Shown: piece after piece, positions 24,821-37,600 of the stretch
Position numbering within the stretch: position 1 is the stretch's first letter
Layout: every line of letters begins with the position of its first letter
Assembly: GCF_902167145.1 (NCBI RefSeq)
Contig: NC_050104.1
Location: forward strand, 1,364,001 to 1,428,000
Length of the DNA stretch: 64,000 nt
Direction of reading: 5' to 3'
Source of the DNA: Zea mays
Taxonomy: Eukaryota > Streptophyta > Magnoliopsida > Poales > Poaceae
Notes under the pieces: generated by a model
Databases searched by the model: none
What the model was told of the DNA's origin: nothing
What the model saw: the letters and a program-made list of their open reading frames with translations, nothing else
Translations under genes and position numbers: made by a program

Positions 24821-26020
24821 TCATCGACCATAGGCTCGTACACATCACCCCACATATGTTTCCTTTCCATAGATCACATTCTTGGATTTCTGGTGGAGAC
24901 CATTTCTTGGACAAAAATCCGTCCGTGTTAACCTTCGGTTTTATTGAAAATGGTCGTTCATGGCTATTTCAACAAAATGGGGGTTGTGTGGCCATTGATC
25001 ATCAACCAGAGGCTTGTACACCTCAGCCCACATATGTTTCCTAGCCATAGAACACATTCTTGGATTTCTGGTGGAGACCATTTCTTGGTCAAAAATCCGT
25101 ACGTGTTATCCTTCGGTCTTCTTGAAAATGGTCGTTCATGGCTATTTTAGACAAAAATGGGGGTTGTGTGGCCATTGATCATCGACCAGAGGCTCGTACA
25201 CCTCACCCACATATTTTTACTTGTCATAGATCACATTCTTGGATTTCTAGTGGAGACCATTTCTTGGTCAAAACTCCGTAGGTGTTAGCCTTCGGTATTA
25301 TTGAAAATGGTCGTTCATGGCTATTTTCGACAAAAATGGGGGTTTTGTGGCCATTGATCATCGACTAGAGGCTCATACACCTCACCCCACATATGTTTCC
25401 TTGCCATAGATCACATTCTTGATTTATGGTGGAGACCATTTCTTGGTAAAAAATCCGTAGGTGTTAGCCTTAAGTGTCCTTGAAAATGGTTGTTCATGGC
25501 TATTTTCGACAAAAATGGGGGTTGTGTGGCCATTGATCATCGACCAGAGGCTCGAACAATTCACCCCACATATGTTTTCTTGCCATAGATCACATTCTTG
25601 GATTTCTGGAGGAGACCATTTCTTGGTCAAAAATCCGTAGGTGTTAGCCTTCGGTATTATTGAAAATGGTGGTTCATGGCTATTTTCGACAAAAATGGGG
25701 TTGTGTGGCCATTTATCATCGACCAGAGGTTCGTACACCTCACCCCACATATGTTTCCTTGCCATAGATCATATTCTTGGATTTCTACTGCAAACCATTT
25801 CTTGGTCAAAAATCCGTAGGTGTTAGCCTTCGGTATTATTGAAAATGGCCGTTCATGGCTATTTTCGACAAAAATGGTGTTGTGTTGCCATTGATCATCG
25901 ACCATAGGCTCGTACACCTCACCCCACACATGTTTCATTGCCATAGATTGTATTCTTGGATTTCTAGTGGAGACCATTTCTTGGTCAAAAATCCATAGGT
26001 GTTAGCCTTCGGTATTATTG
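24630..26020 (+). repeat. K180 monomers, ~2,030-bp repeat copy 2
   Basis: Second copy of the 22,600-24,000 variant order at an offset of 2,029-2,031 bp. It includes ATCCGTCCGTG with GTTAACC near 24,918, TTTCCTAGCC near 25,039 and CTCGAACAATTC near 25,550. Differences are scattered, so this is not among the newest pairs. Confidence 0.72.
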
Positions 26021-26065
26021 AAAATGACCATTTCTTGATCATCGACCAGAGGCTCGTACACCTCA
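25922..26065 (+). repeat. Short monomer of 144 bp with a filler-like junction
   Basis: Anchors are 144 bp apart (25,922 and 26,066). The sequence GAAAATG is followed by ACCATTTCTTG and then ATCATCGACC. The 11 bases ACCATTTCTTG belong about 50 bp earlier in a normal monomer (GAGACCATTTCTTGG). The net loss is 36 bp. This can be read as a deletion repaired with a short templated insert. Confidence 0.85.
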
Positions 26066-26585
26066 CCCCACATATGTTTCATTGCCATAGATCACATTCT
26101 TGGAATTCTAGTGGAGACGATTTCTTGGTCAAAAATCCGTAGGTGTTAGCCTTCAGTATCCTTGAAAATGGTTGTTCATGGCTATTTTCGACAAAAATGG
26201 GGGTTGTGTGGCCATTGATCATCGACCAGATGCTCGAACACTTCACCCCACATATGTTTTCTTGTCATAGATCACATTCTTGGATTTCTGGTGGAGACCA
26301 TTTCTTGGTCAAAAATCCGTAGGTGTTAGCCTTCGGTATTATTGAAAATGGTCATTCATGGCTATTTTCGACAAAAATGGGGTTGTGTGGCCATTTATCA
26401 TCGACCAGAGGTTCATACACCTCACCCCACATATGTTTCCTTGCCATAGATCATATTATTGGATTTCTGGAGGTGACCATTTCTTGGTCAAAAATCCGTA
26501 GGTGTTAGCCTTCGGTATTATTGAAAATGGCCGTTCATGGCTATTTTCGACAAAAATGGGGGTTGTGTGGCCATTGATCATCGAC
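26066..26585 (+). repeat. K180 monomers before the 9-monomer repeats
   Basis: About three monomers. They carry GGAATTCTAGTGG with GAGACGATT, CAGTATCCTTG, CTCGAACACTTC with TTTTCTTGTC, and AAATGGGGTTGTGTGG (four G) with GAGGTTC. The same set recurs around 29,880-30,200. Confidence 0.75.
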
Positions 26586-28020
26586 TAGAGGCTTGTACAC
26601 CTCACCCCACATATGTTTCCTAGCCATAGATCACATTCTTGGATTTCTGGTGGAGACCATTTCTTGGTCAAAAATCCGTACGTGTTAGCCTTCGGTCTTC
26701 TTGAAAATGGTCGTTCATGGCTATTTTAGACAAAAATGGGGGTTGTGTGGCCATTGATCATCGACCAGAGGCTCGTACACCTCACCCCACATATGTTTAC
26801 TTGTCATAGATCACATTCTTGGATTTCTAGTGGAGACCATTTCTTGGTCAAAACTCCGTAGGTGTTAGCCTTCGGTATTATTGAAAATGGTCGTTCATGG
26901 CTATTTTCGACAAAAATGGGGGTTGTGTGGCCATTGATCATCGACTAGAGGCTCATACACCTCACCCCACATATGTTTCCTTGCCATAGATCACATTCTT
27001 GATTTATGGTGGAGACCATTTCTTGGTCAAATATGCGTAGGTGTTAGCCTTAAGTGTCCTTGAAAATGGTTGTTCATGGCTATTTTCGACAAAAATGGGG
27101 GTTGTGTGGCCATTGATCATCGACCAGAGGCTCGAACAATTCACCCCACATATGTTTTCTTGCCATAGATCACATTCTTGGATTTCTGGAGGAGACCATT
27201 TCTTGGTCAAAAATCCGTAGGTGTTAGCCTTCGGTATTATTGAAAATGGTCGTTCATGGCTATTTTCGACAAAAATGGTGTTGTGTGGCCATTTATCATC
27301 GACCAGAGGTTCGTACACCTCACCCCACATATGTTTCCTTGCCATAGATCATATTCTTGGATTTCTACTGCAGACCATTTCTTGGTCAAAAATCCGTAGG
27401 TGTTAGCCTTCGGTATTATTGAAAATGGCCGTTCATGGCTATTTTCGACAAAAATGGTGTTGTGTTGCCATTGATCATCGACCATAGGCTCGTACACCTC
27501 ACCCCACACATGTTTCATTGCCATAGATTTTATTCTTGGATTTCTAGTGGAGACCATTTCTTGGTCAAAAATCCGTAGGTGTTAGCCTTCGGTATTATTG
27601 AAAATGGTCGTTCATGGCTATTTTCCACAAAAATGGGGGTTGTGTTGCCATTGATCATCGACTAGAGGCCCGTACACCTCACCCCACATATGTTTCCTTG
27701 CCATAGATCGCATTCTTGGATTTCTAGTGGAGAACATTTCTTGGTCAAAAATCCGTAGGTGTTAGCCTTCGGTATTATTGAAAATGGTCGTTCATGGCTA
27801 TTTTCGACCAAAATGGGGGTTGTGTGGCCATTGATCATCGACCAGAGGCTCGTACACCTCACCCCACATATGTTTCCTTGCCATAGATCACATTCTTGGA
27901 ATTCTAGTGGAGATGATTTCTTGGTCAAAAATCCGTAGGTGTTAGCCTTCAGTGTCCTTGAAAATGGTCGTTCATGGCTATTTTCAACAAAAATGGGGGT
28001 TGTGTGGCCATTTATGATCG
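26585..28020 (+). repeat. 9-monomer unit, older copy
   Basis: Follows the same variant order as 30,361-31,800 at an offset of 3,776 bp: GAGGCTTGTACACC, TTTCCTAGCC, GGTCTTCTTG, TTTTAGACAAAAATG, CAAAACTCCG, CACATTCTTGATTTATGG, CAAATATGCGTAGG with CTTAAGTGTCC, CTCGAACAATTC, AAATGGTGTTGTGTGG, and CTACTGCAGACC. It differs from the 30.4-kb unit at a handful of positions, for example GGTCGTTC versus GGTGGTTC near 27,248. Confidence 0.85.
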
Positions 28021-30361
28021 ACCAGAGGTTCATACACCTCACCCCACATATGTTTCATTGCCATAGATCATATTATTGGATTTCTGGAGGTGACCATTTC
28101 TTGGTCAAAAATCCGTAGGTGTTAGCCTTCGGTATTATTGAAAATGGCCGTTCATGGCTATTTTCGACAAAAATGGGGGTTGTGTTGCCATTGATCAACG
28201 ACCAGAGGCTCGTACACCTCACCCCACATATGTTTGCTTGCCATAGATCGTATTCTTCGATTTCTAGTGCAGACCATTTCTTGGTCAAAAATCCGTAGGT
28301 GTTAGCCTTCGGTATTATTCAAAATGGTCGTTCATGGCTATTTTCGACAAAAATGGGGGTTGTGTTGCCATTGATCATCGACCAGAGGCCCGTACACCTC
28401 ACCCCACATATGTTTCCTTGCCATAGATCACATTCTTGGATTTCTAGTGGAGACCATTTCTGGGTCAAAAATCCGTAGGTGTTAGGCTTCGGTATTATTG
28501 AAAATGATCGTTCATGTCTATTTTCGACAAAAATGGGGGTTGTGTGGCCATTGATCATCGACCAGAGGCTCGTACACCTCACCCCACATATGTTTCCTTT
28601 CCATAGATCACATTCTTGGATTTCTGGTGGAGACCATGTCTTGGTCAAAAATCCGTAGGTGTTAGCCCTCGGTATTATTGAAAATGGTCGTTCATGGCTA
28701 TTTTCGACAAAAAATGGGGATTGTGTGGCCATTGATCATCGACCAGAGGCTCGTACACCTCACCCCACATATGTTTCCTTGCCATAGATCACATTCTTGG
28801 ATTTCTGGTGGAGACGATTTCTTGGTCAATAATCTGTAGGTGTTAGCCTTCAGTATTATTGAAAATTGTCGTTCATGGCTATTTTCGACAAAAATGTGGT
28901 TGTGTGGCCATTGATCATCGACCAGAGGCTCGTACACCTCACCCAACATATGTTTCCTTGCTATAGATCACATTCTTGGATTTCTGGTGCAGACAATTTC
29001 TTGGGCAAAAATCCGTTCGTGTTAACCTTCGGTATTCTTGAAAATGTTCATTAATGGCTATTCTCGACAAAAAATGTTGGTTGTGCGGCCATTGATCATC
29101 GACCAGAGGCTAGTACACCTCACCCCACATATGTTTCCTTGCCATAGATCACATTCTTGGATTTCTGGTGGAGACGATTTCTTGGACAAAAATCTGTAGG
29201 TGTTAGCCTTCGATATTATTGAAAATTGTCGTTCATGGCTATTTTCAATAAAAATGGGGGTTGTGTGGCCATTGATCATCGACCAGAGGCTCATACACCT
29301 CACCCCACATATGTTTCCTTTCCATAAATCACATTGTTGGATTTATGGTGGAGACCATTTCTTGGTCAAAAATCCGTAGGTGTTAGCCTTCGGTATTTAT
29401 TGAAAATGGTTGTTCATGGCTATTTTCGACAAAAATGGGGTTGTGTGGCCATTTATCATCGACCAGAGGTTCATACACCTCACCCCACATATGTTTCTTT
29501 GCCATAGATCATACTCTTGGATTTCTGGGGGAGACCATTTCTTGGTCAAAAATTTGTAGGTGTTAGCCTTCGGTATTATTGAAAATGGCCGTTCATGGCT
29601 ATTTTCGACAAAAATGGGGGTTGTGTTGCCATTGATCATCGACCTGAGGCCCGTACACCTCACCCCACATATGTTTCCTTGCCATAGATCGTAATCTTGG
29701 ATATCTAGTGGAGACCATTTCTTGGTCAAAAATCCGTAGGTGTTAGCCTTCGGTATTATTCAAAATGGCCGTTCATGGCTATTTTCGACAAAAATGGGGG
29801 TTGTGTGGCCATTGATCATCGACCAGAGGCTCGTACACCTCACCCCACATATGTTTCCTTGCCATAGATCACATTCTTGGAATTCTAGTGGAGACGATTT
29901 CTTGGTCAAAAATCCGTAGGTGTTAGCCTTCAGTATCCTTGAAAATGGTTGTTCATGGCTATTTTCGACAAAAATGGGGGTTGTGTGGCCATTGATCATC
30001 GACCAGACGCTCGAACACTTCACCCCACATATGTTTTCTTGTCATAGATCACATTCTTGGATTTCTGGTGGAGACCATTTCTTGGTCAAAAATCCGTAGG
30101 TGTTAGCCTTCGGTATTATTGAAAATGGTCATTCATGGCTATTTCGACAAAAATGGGGTTGTGTGGCCATTTATCATCGACCAGAGGTTCATACACCTCA
30201 CCCCACATATGTTTCCTTGCCATAGATCAAATTATTGGATTTCTGGAGGTGACCATTTCTTGGTCAAAAATCCGTAGGTGTTAGCCTTCGGTATTATTGA
30301 AAATGGCCGTTCATGGCTATTTTCGACAAAAATGGGGGTTGTGTGGCCATTGATCATCGAC
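28020..30361 (+). repeat. K180 monomers duplicated at 33.6-35.9 kb
   Basis: From 28,020 to about 28,830 the variant order matches 33,600-34,400 (offset 5,573 bp). From about 28,850 to 29,780 it matches 34,960-35,890 (offset 6,111 bp). The 538-bp difference is three extra monomers in the right-hand copy. Marks include ATTATTGGATTTCTGGAGG, TTGATCAACGACC, ATTATTCAAAATGG, AAATGTGGTTGTG, GTTCGTGTTAACC, GAAAATGTTCATTAATGG and GGTATTTATTG. Confidence 0.78.
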
Positions 30362-31977
30362 TAGAGGCTTGTACACCTCACCCCACATATGTTTCCTAGC
30401 CATAGATCACATTCTTGGATTTCTGGTGGAGACCATTTCTTGGTCAAAAATCCGTACGTGTTAGCCTTCGGTCTTCTTGAAAATGGTCGTTCATGGCTAT
30501 TTTAGACAAAAATGGGGGTTGTGTGGCCATTGATCATCGACCAGAGGCTCGTACACCTCACCCCACATATGTTTACTTGTCATAGATCACATTCTTGGAT
30601 TTCTAGTGGAGACCATTTCTTGGTCAAAACTCCGTAGGTGTTAGCCTTCGGTATTATTGAAAATGGTCGTTCATGGCTATTTTCGACAAAAATGGGGGTT
30701 GTGTGGCCATTGATCATCGACTAGAGGCTCATACACCTCACCCCACATATGTTTCCTTGCCATAGATCACATTCTTGATTTATGGTGGAGACCATTTCTT
30801 GGTCAAATATGCGTAGGTGTTAGCCTTAAGTGTCCTTGAAAATGGTTGTTCATGGCTATTTTCGACAAAAATGGGGGTTGTGTGGCCATTGATCATCGAC
30901 CAGAGGCTCGAACAATTCACCCCACATATGTTTTCTTGCCATAGATCACATTCTTGGATTTCTGGAGGAGACCATTTCTTGGTCAAAAATCCGTAGGTGT
31001 TAGCCTTCGGTATTATTGAAAATGGTGGTTCATGGCTATTTTCGACAAAAATGGTGTTGTGTGGCCATTTATCATCGACCAGAGGTTCGTACACCTCACC
31101 CCACATATGTTTCCTTGCCATAGATCATATTCTTGGATTTCTACTGCAGACCATTTCTTGGTCAAAAATCCGTAGGTGTTAGCCTTCGGTATTATTGAAA
31201 ATGGCCGTTCATGGCTATTTTCGACAAAAATGGGGGTTGTGTTGCCATTGATCATCGACCATAGGCTCGTACACCTCACCCCACACATGTTTCATTGCCA
31301 TATATTGTATTCTTGGATTTCTAGTGGAGACCATTTCTTGGTCAAAAATCCGTAGGTGTTAGCCTTCGGTATTATTGAAAATGGCCGATCATGGCTATTT
31401 TCCACAAAAATGGGGGTTGTGTTGCCATTGATCATCGACTAGAGGCCCGTACACCTCACCCCACATATGTTTCCTTGCCATAGATCGCATTCTTGGATTT
31501 CTAGTGGAGAACATTTCTTGGTCAAAAATCCGTAGGTGTTAGCCTTCGATATTATTGAAAATGGTCGTTCATGGCTATTTTCGACCAAAATGGGGGTTGT
31601 GTGGCCATTGATCATCGACAAGAGGCTCGTACACCTCACCCCACATATGTTTCCTTGCCATAGATCACATTCTTGGAATTATAGTGGAGATGATTTCTTG
31701 GTCAAAAATCCGTAGGTGTTAGCCTTCAGTGTCCTTGAAAATGGTCGTTCATGGCTATTTTCAACAAAAATGGGGGTTGTGTGGCCATTGATCATCGACC
31801 AGATGCTCGAACACTTCACCCCACATATGCTTTCTTGTCATAGATCACATTCTTGGATTTCTGGTGGAGACCATTTCTTGGTCAAAAATCTGTAGGTGTT
31901 AGCCTTCGGTATTATTGAAAATGGTCATTCATGGCTATTTTCGACAAAAATGGGGTTGTGTGGCCATTTATCATCGA
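30361..31977 (+). repeat. 9-monomer tandem duplication, unit 1 (1,617 bp)
   Basis: Every private variant I checked reappears 1,617 bp to the right: CAAATATGCGTAGG, CTTAAGTGTCC, AAATGGTGTTGTG, CCATATATTGTATTC, GGCCGATCATGG, TTTTCCACAAAAATG, GAGGCCCG, CGACCAAAATG, GGAATTATAGTGG and ACATATGCTTTCTTG. I found no difference in the inspected monomers, which makes this one of the newest events in the window. Confidence 0.92.
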
Positions 31978-33594
31978 CTAGAGGCTTGTACACCTCACCC
32001 CACATATGTTTCCTAGCCATAGATCACATTCTTGGATTTCTGGTGGAGACCATTTCTTGGTCAAAAATCCGTACGTGTTAGCCTTCGGTCTTCTTGAAAA
32101 TGGTCGTTCATGGCTATTTTAGACAAAAATGGGGGTTGTGTGGCCATTGATCATCGACCAGAGGCTCGTACACCTCACCCCACATATGTTTACTTGTCAT
32201 AGATCACATTCTTGGATTTCTAGTGGAGACCATTTCTTGGTCAAAACTCCGTAGGTGTTAGCCTTCGGTATTATTGAAAATGGTCGTTCATGGCTATTTT
32301 CGACAAAAATGGGGGTTGTGTGGCCATTGATCATCGACTAGAGGCTCATACACCTCACCCCACATATGTTTCCTTGCCATAGATCACATTCTTGATTTAT
32401 GGTGGAGACCATTTCTTGGTCAAATATGCGTAGGTGTTAGCCTTAAGTGTCCTTGAAAATGGTTGTTCATGGCTATTTTCGACAAAAATGGGGGTTGTGT
32501 GGCCATTGATCATCGACCAGAGGCTCGAACAATTCACCCCACATATGTTTTCTTGCCATAGATCACATTCTTGGATTTCTGGAGGAGACCATTTCTTGGT
32601 CAAAAATCCGTAGGTGTTAGCCTTCGGTATTATTGAAAATGGTGGTTCATGGCTATTTTCGACAAAAATGGTGTTGTGTGGCCATTTATCATCGACCAGA
32701 GGTTCGTACACCTCACCCCACATATGTTTCCTTGCCATAGATCATATTCTTGGATTTCTACTGCAGACCATTTCTTGGTCAAAAATCCGTAGGTGTTAGC
32801 CTTCGGTATTATTGAAAATGGCCGTTCATGGCTATTTTCGACAAAAATGGGGGTTGTGTTGCCATTGATCATCGACCATAGGCTCGTACACCTCACCCCA
32901 CACATGTTTCATTGCCATATATTGTATTCTTGGATTTCTAGTGGAGACCATTTCTTGGTCAAAAATCCGTAGGTGTTAGCCTTCGGTATTATTGAAAATG
33001 GCCGATCATGGCTATTTTCCACAAAAATGGGGGTTGTGTTGCCATTGATCATCGACTAGAGGCCCGTACACCTCACCCCACATATGTTTCCTTGCCATAG
33101 ATCGCATTCTTGGATTTCTAGTGGAGAACATTTCTTGGTCAAAAATCCGTAGGTGTTAGCCTTCGATATTATTGAAAATGGTCGTTCATGGCTATTTTCG
33201 ACCAAAATGGGGGTTGTGTGGCCATTGATCATCGACAAGAGGCTCGTACACCTCACCCCACATATGTTTCCTTGCCATAGATCACATTCTTGGAATTATA
33301 GTGGAGATGATTTCTTGGTCAAAAATCCGTAGGTGTTAGCCTTCAGTGTCCTTGAAAATGGTCGTTCATGGCTATTTTCAACAAAAATGGGGGTTGTGTG
33401 GCCATTGATCATCGACCAGATGCTCGAACACTTCACCCCACATATGCTTTCTTGTCATAGATCACATTCTTGGATTTCTGGTGGAGACCATTTCTTGGTC
33501 AAAAATCTGTAGGTGTTAGCCTTCGGTATTATTGAAAATGGTCATAAATGGCTATTTTCGACAAAAATGGGGTTGTGTGGCCATTTATCATCGA
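31978..33594 (+). repeat. 9-monomer tandem duplication, unit 2 (1,617 bp)
   Basis: Adjacent near-identical copy of 30,361-31,977. It ends where ATCATCGACCAGAGGTTC replaces ATCATCGACTAGAGGCTTG. The only local change noticed is near 33,543, where GGTCATAAATGG stands for GGTCATTCATGG. Confidence 0.92.
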
Positions 33595-34139
33595 CCAGAG
33601 GTTCATACACCTCACCCCACATATGTTTCATTGCCATAGATCATATTATTGGATTTCTGGAGGTGACCATTTCTTGGTCAAAAATCCGTAGGTGTTAGCC
33701 TTCGGTATTATTGAAAATGGCCGTTCATGGCTATTTTCGACAAAAATGGGGGTTGTGTTGCCATTGATCAACGACCAGAGGCTCGTACACCTCACCCCAC
33801 ATGTGTTTGCTTGCCATAGATCGTATTCTTGGATTTCTAGTGCAGACCATTTCTTGGTCAAAAATCCGTAGGTGTTAGCCTTCGGTATTATTCAAAATGG
33901 TCGTTCATGGCTATTTTCAACAAAAATGGGGGTTGTGTTGCCATTGATCATCGACCAGAGGCCCGTACACCTCACCCCACATATGTTTCCTTGCCATAGA
34001 TCACATTCTTGGATTTCTAGTGTAGAAAATTTCTGGGTCAAAAATTCGTAGGTGTTAGCCTTCGGTATTATTGAAAATGATCGTTCATGTCTATTTTCGA
34101 CAAAAATGGGGCTTGTGTGGCCATTGATCATCGACCAGA
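33595..34139 (+). repeat. K180 monomers, copy of 28.0-28.6 kb
   Basis: Three monomers that repeat the ATTATTGG with GGAGGTGACC, TTGATCAACGACC and ATTATTCAAAATGG sequence of 28,060-28,330. A monomer near 34,020 has drifted more strongly (TGTAGAAAATTTCTGGG). Confidence 0.78.
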
Positions 34140-34830
34140 GGCTCGTACACCTGACCCCACATATGTTTCCTTTCCATAGATCACATTCTTGGATTTCTGG
34201 TCGAGACCATTTCTTGGTCAAAAATCCGTAGGTGTTAGCCCTAGGTATTATTGAAAATGGTCGTTCATGGCTATTTTCGACAAAAATGGGGGTTGTGTGG
34301 CCATTGATCATCGACCAAGGGCTCGTACACCTCACCCCACATATGTTTCCTTGCCATAGATCACATTCTTGGATTTCTGGTGGAGACGATTTCTTGGTCA
34401 AAAATCCGTAGTTGTTAGCCTTCGATATTATTAAAATGGTCGTTCATGGCTATTTTTGACAAAAATTGGGTTGTGTGGCCATTGATCATCGACCAGAGGC
34501 TCGTACACCTCACCCCACATATGTTTCCTTGCCATAGGTCACATTCTTGGATTTCTGGTGGATACAATTTCTTGGGCAAAAATCCGTACGTGTTAACCTT
34601 CGGTATTATTGAAAATGTTCATTAATGGCTGTTTTCAACAAAAAATGGGGGTTGTGTGGCCATTGATCATCGACCAGAGGCTAGTACACCTCACCCGACA
34701 TATGTTTTGTTGCCATAGATCACATTCTTGAATTTATGGTGGAGACTATTTCTTGGTCAAAAATTCGTAGGTGATAGCATTCAGTGTCATTGAAAATGGT
34801 CATTCATGGCTATTTTTGACAAAAATGGGG
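34139..34830 (+). repeat. 11-monomer offset duplication, copy 1
   Basis: Matches 36,117-36,808 at an offset of 1,978 bp. Shared marks are CTGACCCCACATATG, TTTCCTTTCC with GGTCGAGACC, GCCCTAGGTATT, ATCGACCAAGGGC, CCGTAGTTG, ATTATTAAAATGG, AAAATTGGGTTGTG, GGATACAATTTC, GTTAACC and GTGATAGCATTCAGTG. Confidence 0.82.
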
Positions 34831-36117
34831 GTTGTGTGGCCATTGATCGTCGACCAGAGGCTCGTACACCTCACCCCACATATGTTTCCTTGCCATAGAT
34901 CACATTCTTGGATTTCTGGTGGAGACTATTTCTTGGTCAAAAATCTGTAGGTGTTAGCCTTCAGTATTATTGAAAATTGTCGTTCATGGCTATTTTCGAC
35001 AAAAATGTGGTTGTGTGGCCATTGATCATCGACCAGAGGCTCGTACACCTCACCCAACATATGTTTCCTTGCTATAGATCACATTCTTGGATTTCTGGTG
35101 CAGACAATTTCTTGAGCAAAAATCCGTTCGTGTTAACCTTCGGTATTCTTGAAAATGTTCATTAATGGCTATTTTCGACAAAAAATGTTGGTTGTGCGGC
35201 CATTGATCATCGACCAGAGGCTAGTACACCTCACCCCACATATGTTTCCTTGCCATAGATCACATTCTTGGATTTCTGGTGGAGACGATTTCTTGGACAA
35301 AAATCTGTAGGTGTTAGCCTTCGATATTATTGAAAATTGTCGTTCATGGCTATTTTCAATAAAAATGGGGGTTGTGTGGCCATTGATCATCGACCAAAGG
35401 CTCATACACCTCACCCCACATATGTTTCCTTTCCATAGATCACATTGTTGGATTTATGGTGGAGACCATTTCTTGGTCAAAAATCCGTAGGTGTTAGCCT
35501 TCGGTATTTATTGAAAATGGTTGTTCATGGCTATTTTCGACAAAAATGGGGTTGTGTGGCCATTTATCATCGACCAGAGGTTCATACACCTCACCCCACA
35601 TATGTTTCTTTGCCATAGATCATACTCTTGGATTTCTGGGGGAGACCATTTCTTGGTCAAAAATTTGTAGGTGTTAGCCTTCGGTATTATTGAAAATGGC
35701 CGTTCATGGCTATTTTCGACAAAAATGGGGGTTGTGTTGCCATTGATCATCGACCTGAGGCCCGTACACCTCACCCCACATATCTTTCCTTGCCATAGAT
35801 CGTAATCTTGGATATCTAGTGGAGACCATTTCTTGGTCAAAAATCCGTAGGTGTTAGCCTTCGGTATTATTCAAAATGGCCGTTCATGGCTATTTTCGAC
35901 AAAAATGGGGGTTGTGTTGCCATTGATCATCGACGAGAGGCCCGTACACCTCACCCCACATATGTTTCCTTGCCATAGATCAAATTCTTGGATTTCTAGT
36001 GGAGACCATTTCTTGGTCAAAAATCCATAGGTGTTAGCCTTCTATATTATTGAAAATGGTCGTTCATGGCTATTTTCGACAAAATGGGGGTTGTGTGGCC
36101 ATTGATCATCGACCAGA
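34830..36117 (+). repeat. K180 monomers, copy of 28.8-29.8 kb
   Basis: Seven monomers. They repeat the AAATGTGGTTGTG, GTTCGTGTTAACC, AATGTTGGTTGTGCGG, GGACAAAAATCTG, GTATTTATTG and GGATATCTAGTGG order of 28,850-29,780. Private differences include ATATCTTTCC near 35,781. Confidence 0.8.
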
Positions 36118-36840
36118 GGCTCGTACACCTGACCCCACATATGTTTCCTTTCCATAGATCACATTCTTGGATTTCTGGTCGAGACCATTTCTTGGTCAAA
36201 AATCCGTAGGTGTTAGCCCTAGGTATTATTGAAAATGGTCGTTCATGGCTATTTTTGACAAAAATGGGGGTTGTGTGGCCATTGATCATCGACCAAGGGC
36301 TCGTACACCTCACCCCACATATGTTTCCTTGCCATAGATCACATTCTTGGATTTCTGGTGGATACAATTTCTTGGGCAAAAATCCGTAGTTGTTAGCCTT
36401 CGATATTATTAAAATGGTCGTTCATGGCTATTTTTGACAAAAATTGGGTTGTGTGGCCATTGATCATCGACCAGAGGCTCGTACACCTCACCCCACATAT
36501 GTTTCCTTGCCATAGGTCACATTCTTGGATTTCTGGTGGATACAATTTCTTGGGCAAAAATTCGTACGTGTTAACCTTCGGTATTATTGAAAATGTTCAT
36601 TAATGGCTGTTTTCAACAAAAAATGGGGGTTGTGTGGCCATTGATCATCGACCAGAGGCTAGTACACCTCACCCGACATATGTTTTGTTGCCATAGATCA
36701 CATTCTTGAATTTATGGTGGAGACTATTTCTTGGTCAAAAATTCGTAGGTGATAGCATTCAGTGTCATTGAAAATGGTCGTTCATGGCTATTTTTGACAA
36801 AAATGGGGGTTGTGTGGCCATTGATCGTCGACCAGAGGCT
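36117..36840 (+). repeat. 11-monomer offset duplication, copy 2
   Basis: Partner of 34,139-34,830. It shows the same rare GTGATAGCATTCAGTG monomer (near 36,748) and AAAATTGGGTTGTG (near 36,440). The monomer near 36,361 carries GGATACAATTTC where copy 1 has GGAGACGATTTC, so the copies may have exchanged with a neighbour. Confidence 0.8.
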
Positions 36841-37600
36841 CGTACACCTCACCCCACATATATTTCCTTGCCATAGATCACATTCTTGGATTTATGGTGG
36901 ATACCATTTCTTAGTCAAAAATCCGTAGGTGTTAGCCTTCGGTATTATTGAAAATGGTCGTCCATGGATATTTTCGACAAAAATGGGGTTTGTGTGGCCA
37001 TTGATCATCGACCAGAGGCTTGTACACCTCGCCCCACATATTTTTCCTTGCCATAGATCACATTGTTGGATTTTTTGTGGAGACCATTTCTTGGGCAAAA
37101 ATCCGATCACATTCTAGGATTATGGTGGAGACCATTTCTTGGTCAAAAATCCGTAGGTGTTAGCCTTCAGTGTCATTGAATATGGTCGTTCATGGCTATT
37201 TTTGACAAAAATGGGGGTTGTGTGGCCATTGATAATCGACCAGAGGCTCGTACACCTCACCCCACATATGTTTCCTTGCCATAGATCACATTCTTGGATT
37301 TATGGTGGAGACCATTTCTTGGTCAAAAATCCGTAGGTGTTAGCCTTCGGTATTATTGAAAATGGTCGTTCATGGCTATTTTCGACAAAAATGGGGGTTG
37401 TGTTCGCAATTGATCATCGACCAGAGGCTCGTACACCTCACCCCACATATGTTTCCTTGCCAAAGATCACATTCTTGGATTTATGGTGGAGACCATTTCT
37501 TGGTCAAAAATTCGTAGGTGTTAGCTTTTCGGTATTATTGAAAATGGTCGTTCATGGCTATTTTCGACAAAAATGGGGGTTGTGTGGCCATTGATCATCG
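36840..37600 (+). repeat. K180 monomers including the leftmost 49-bp truncated unit
   Basis: Four full monomers plus one 49-bp unit. Marks are GGTCGTCCATGG, CATATTTTTCC and the AATCCGATCACATT junction at 37,106. An extra base gives TGTGTTCGCAATTG near 37,400, a mark also seen near 46,010, 49,117 and 51,275. Confidence 0.8.
37057..37105 (+). repeat. 49-bp truncated monomer (131-bp deletion), site 1
   Basis: GATCACATTG begins the unit at 37,057, and after TTGGGCAAAAATCCG the next ATCACATTC follows directly at 37,106. The 131 bp from TAGGTGTTAG to GCCATAG are absent. This is the leftmost copy; its right flank has a one-base-shorter GGATTATGG. Confidence 0.88.

Noticed and set aside
37337..37594. 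Frame shift near TGTGTTCGCAATTG as a sign of a broken gene
   Set aside because: It is a small indel variant shared with monomers near 46,010, 49,117 and 51,275, so it is an inherited satellite variant.
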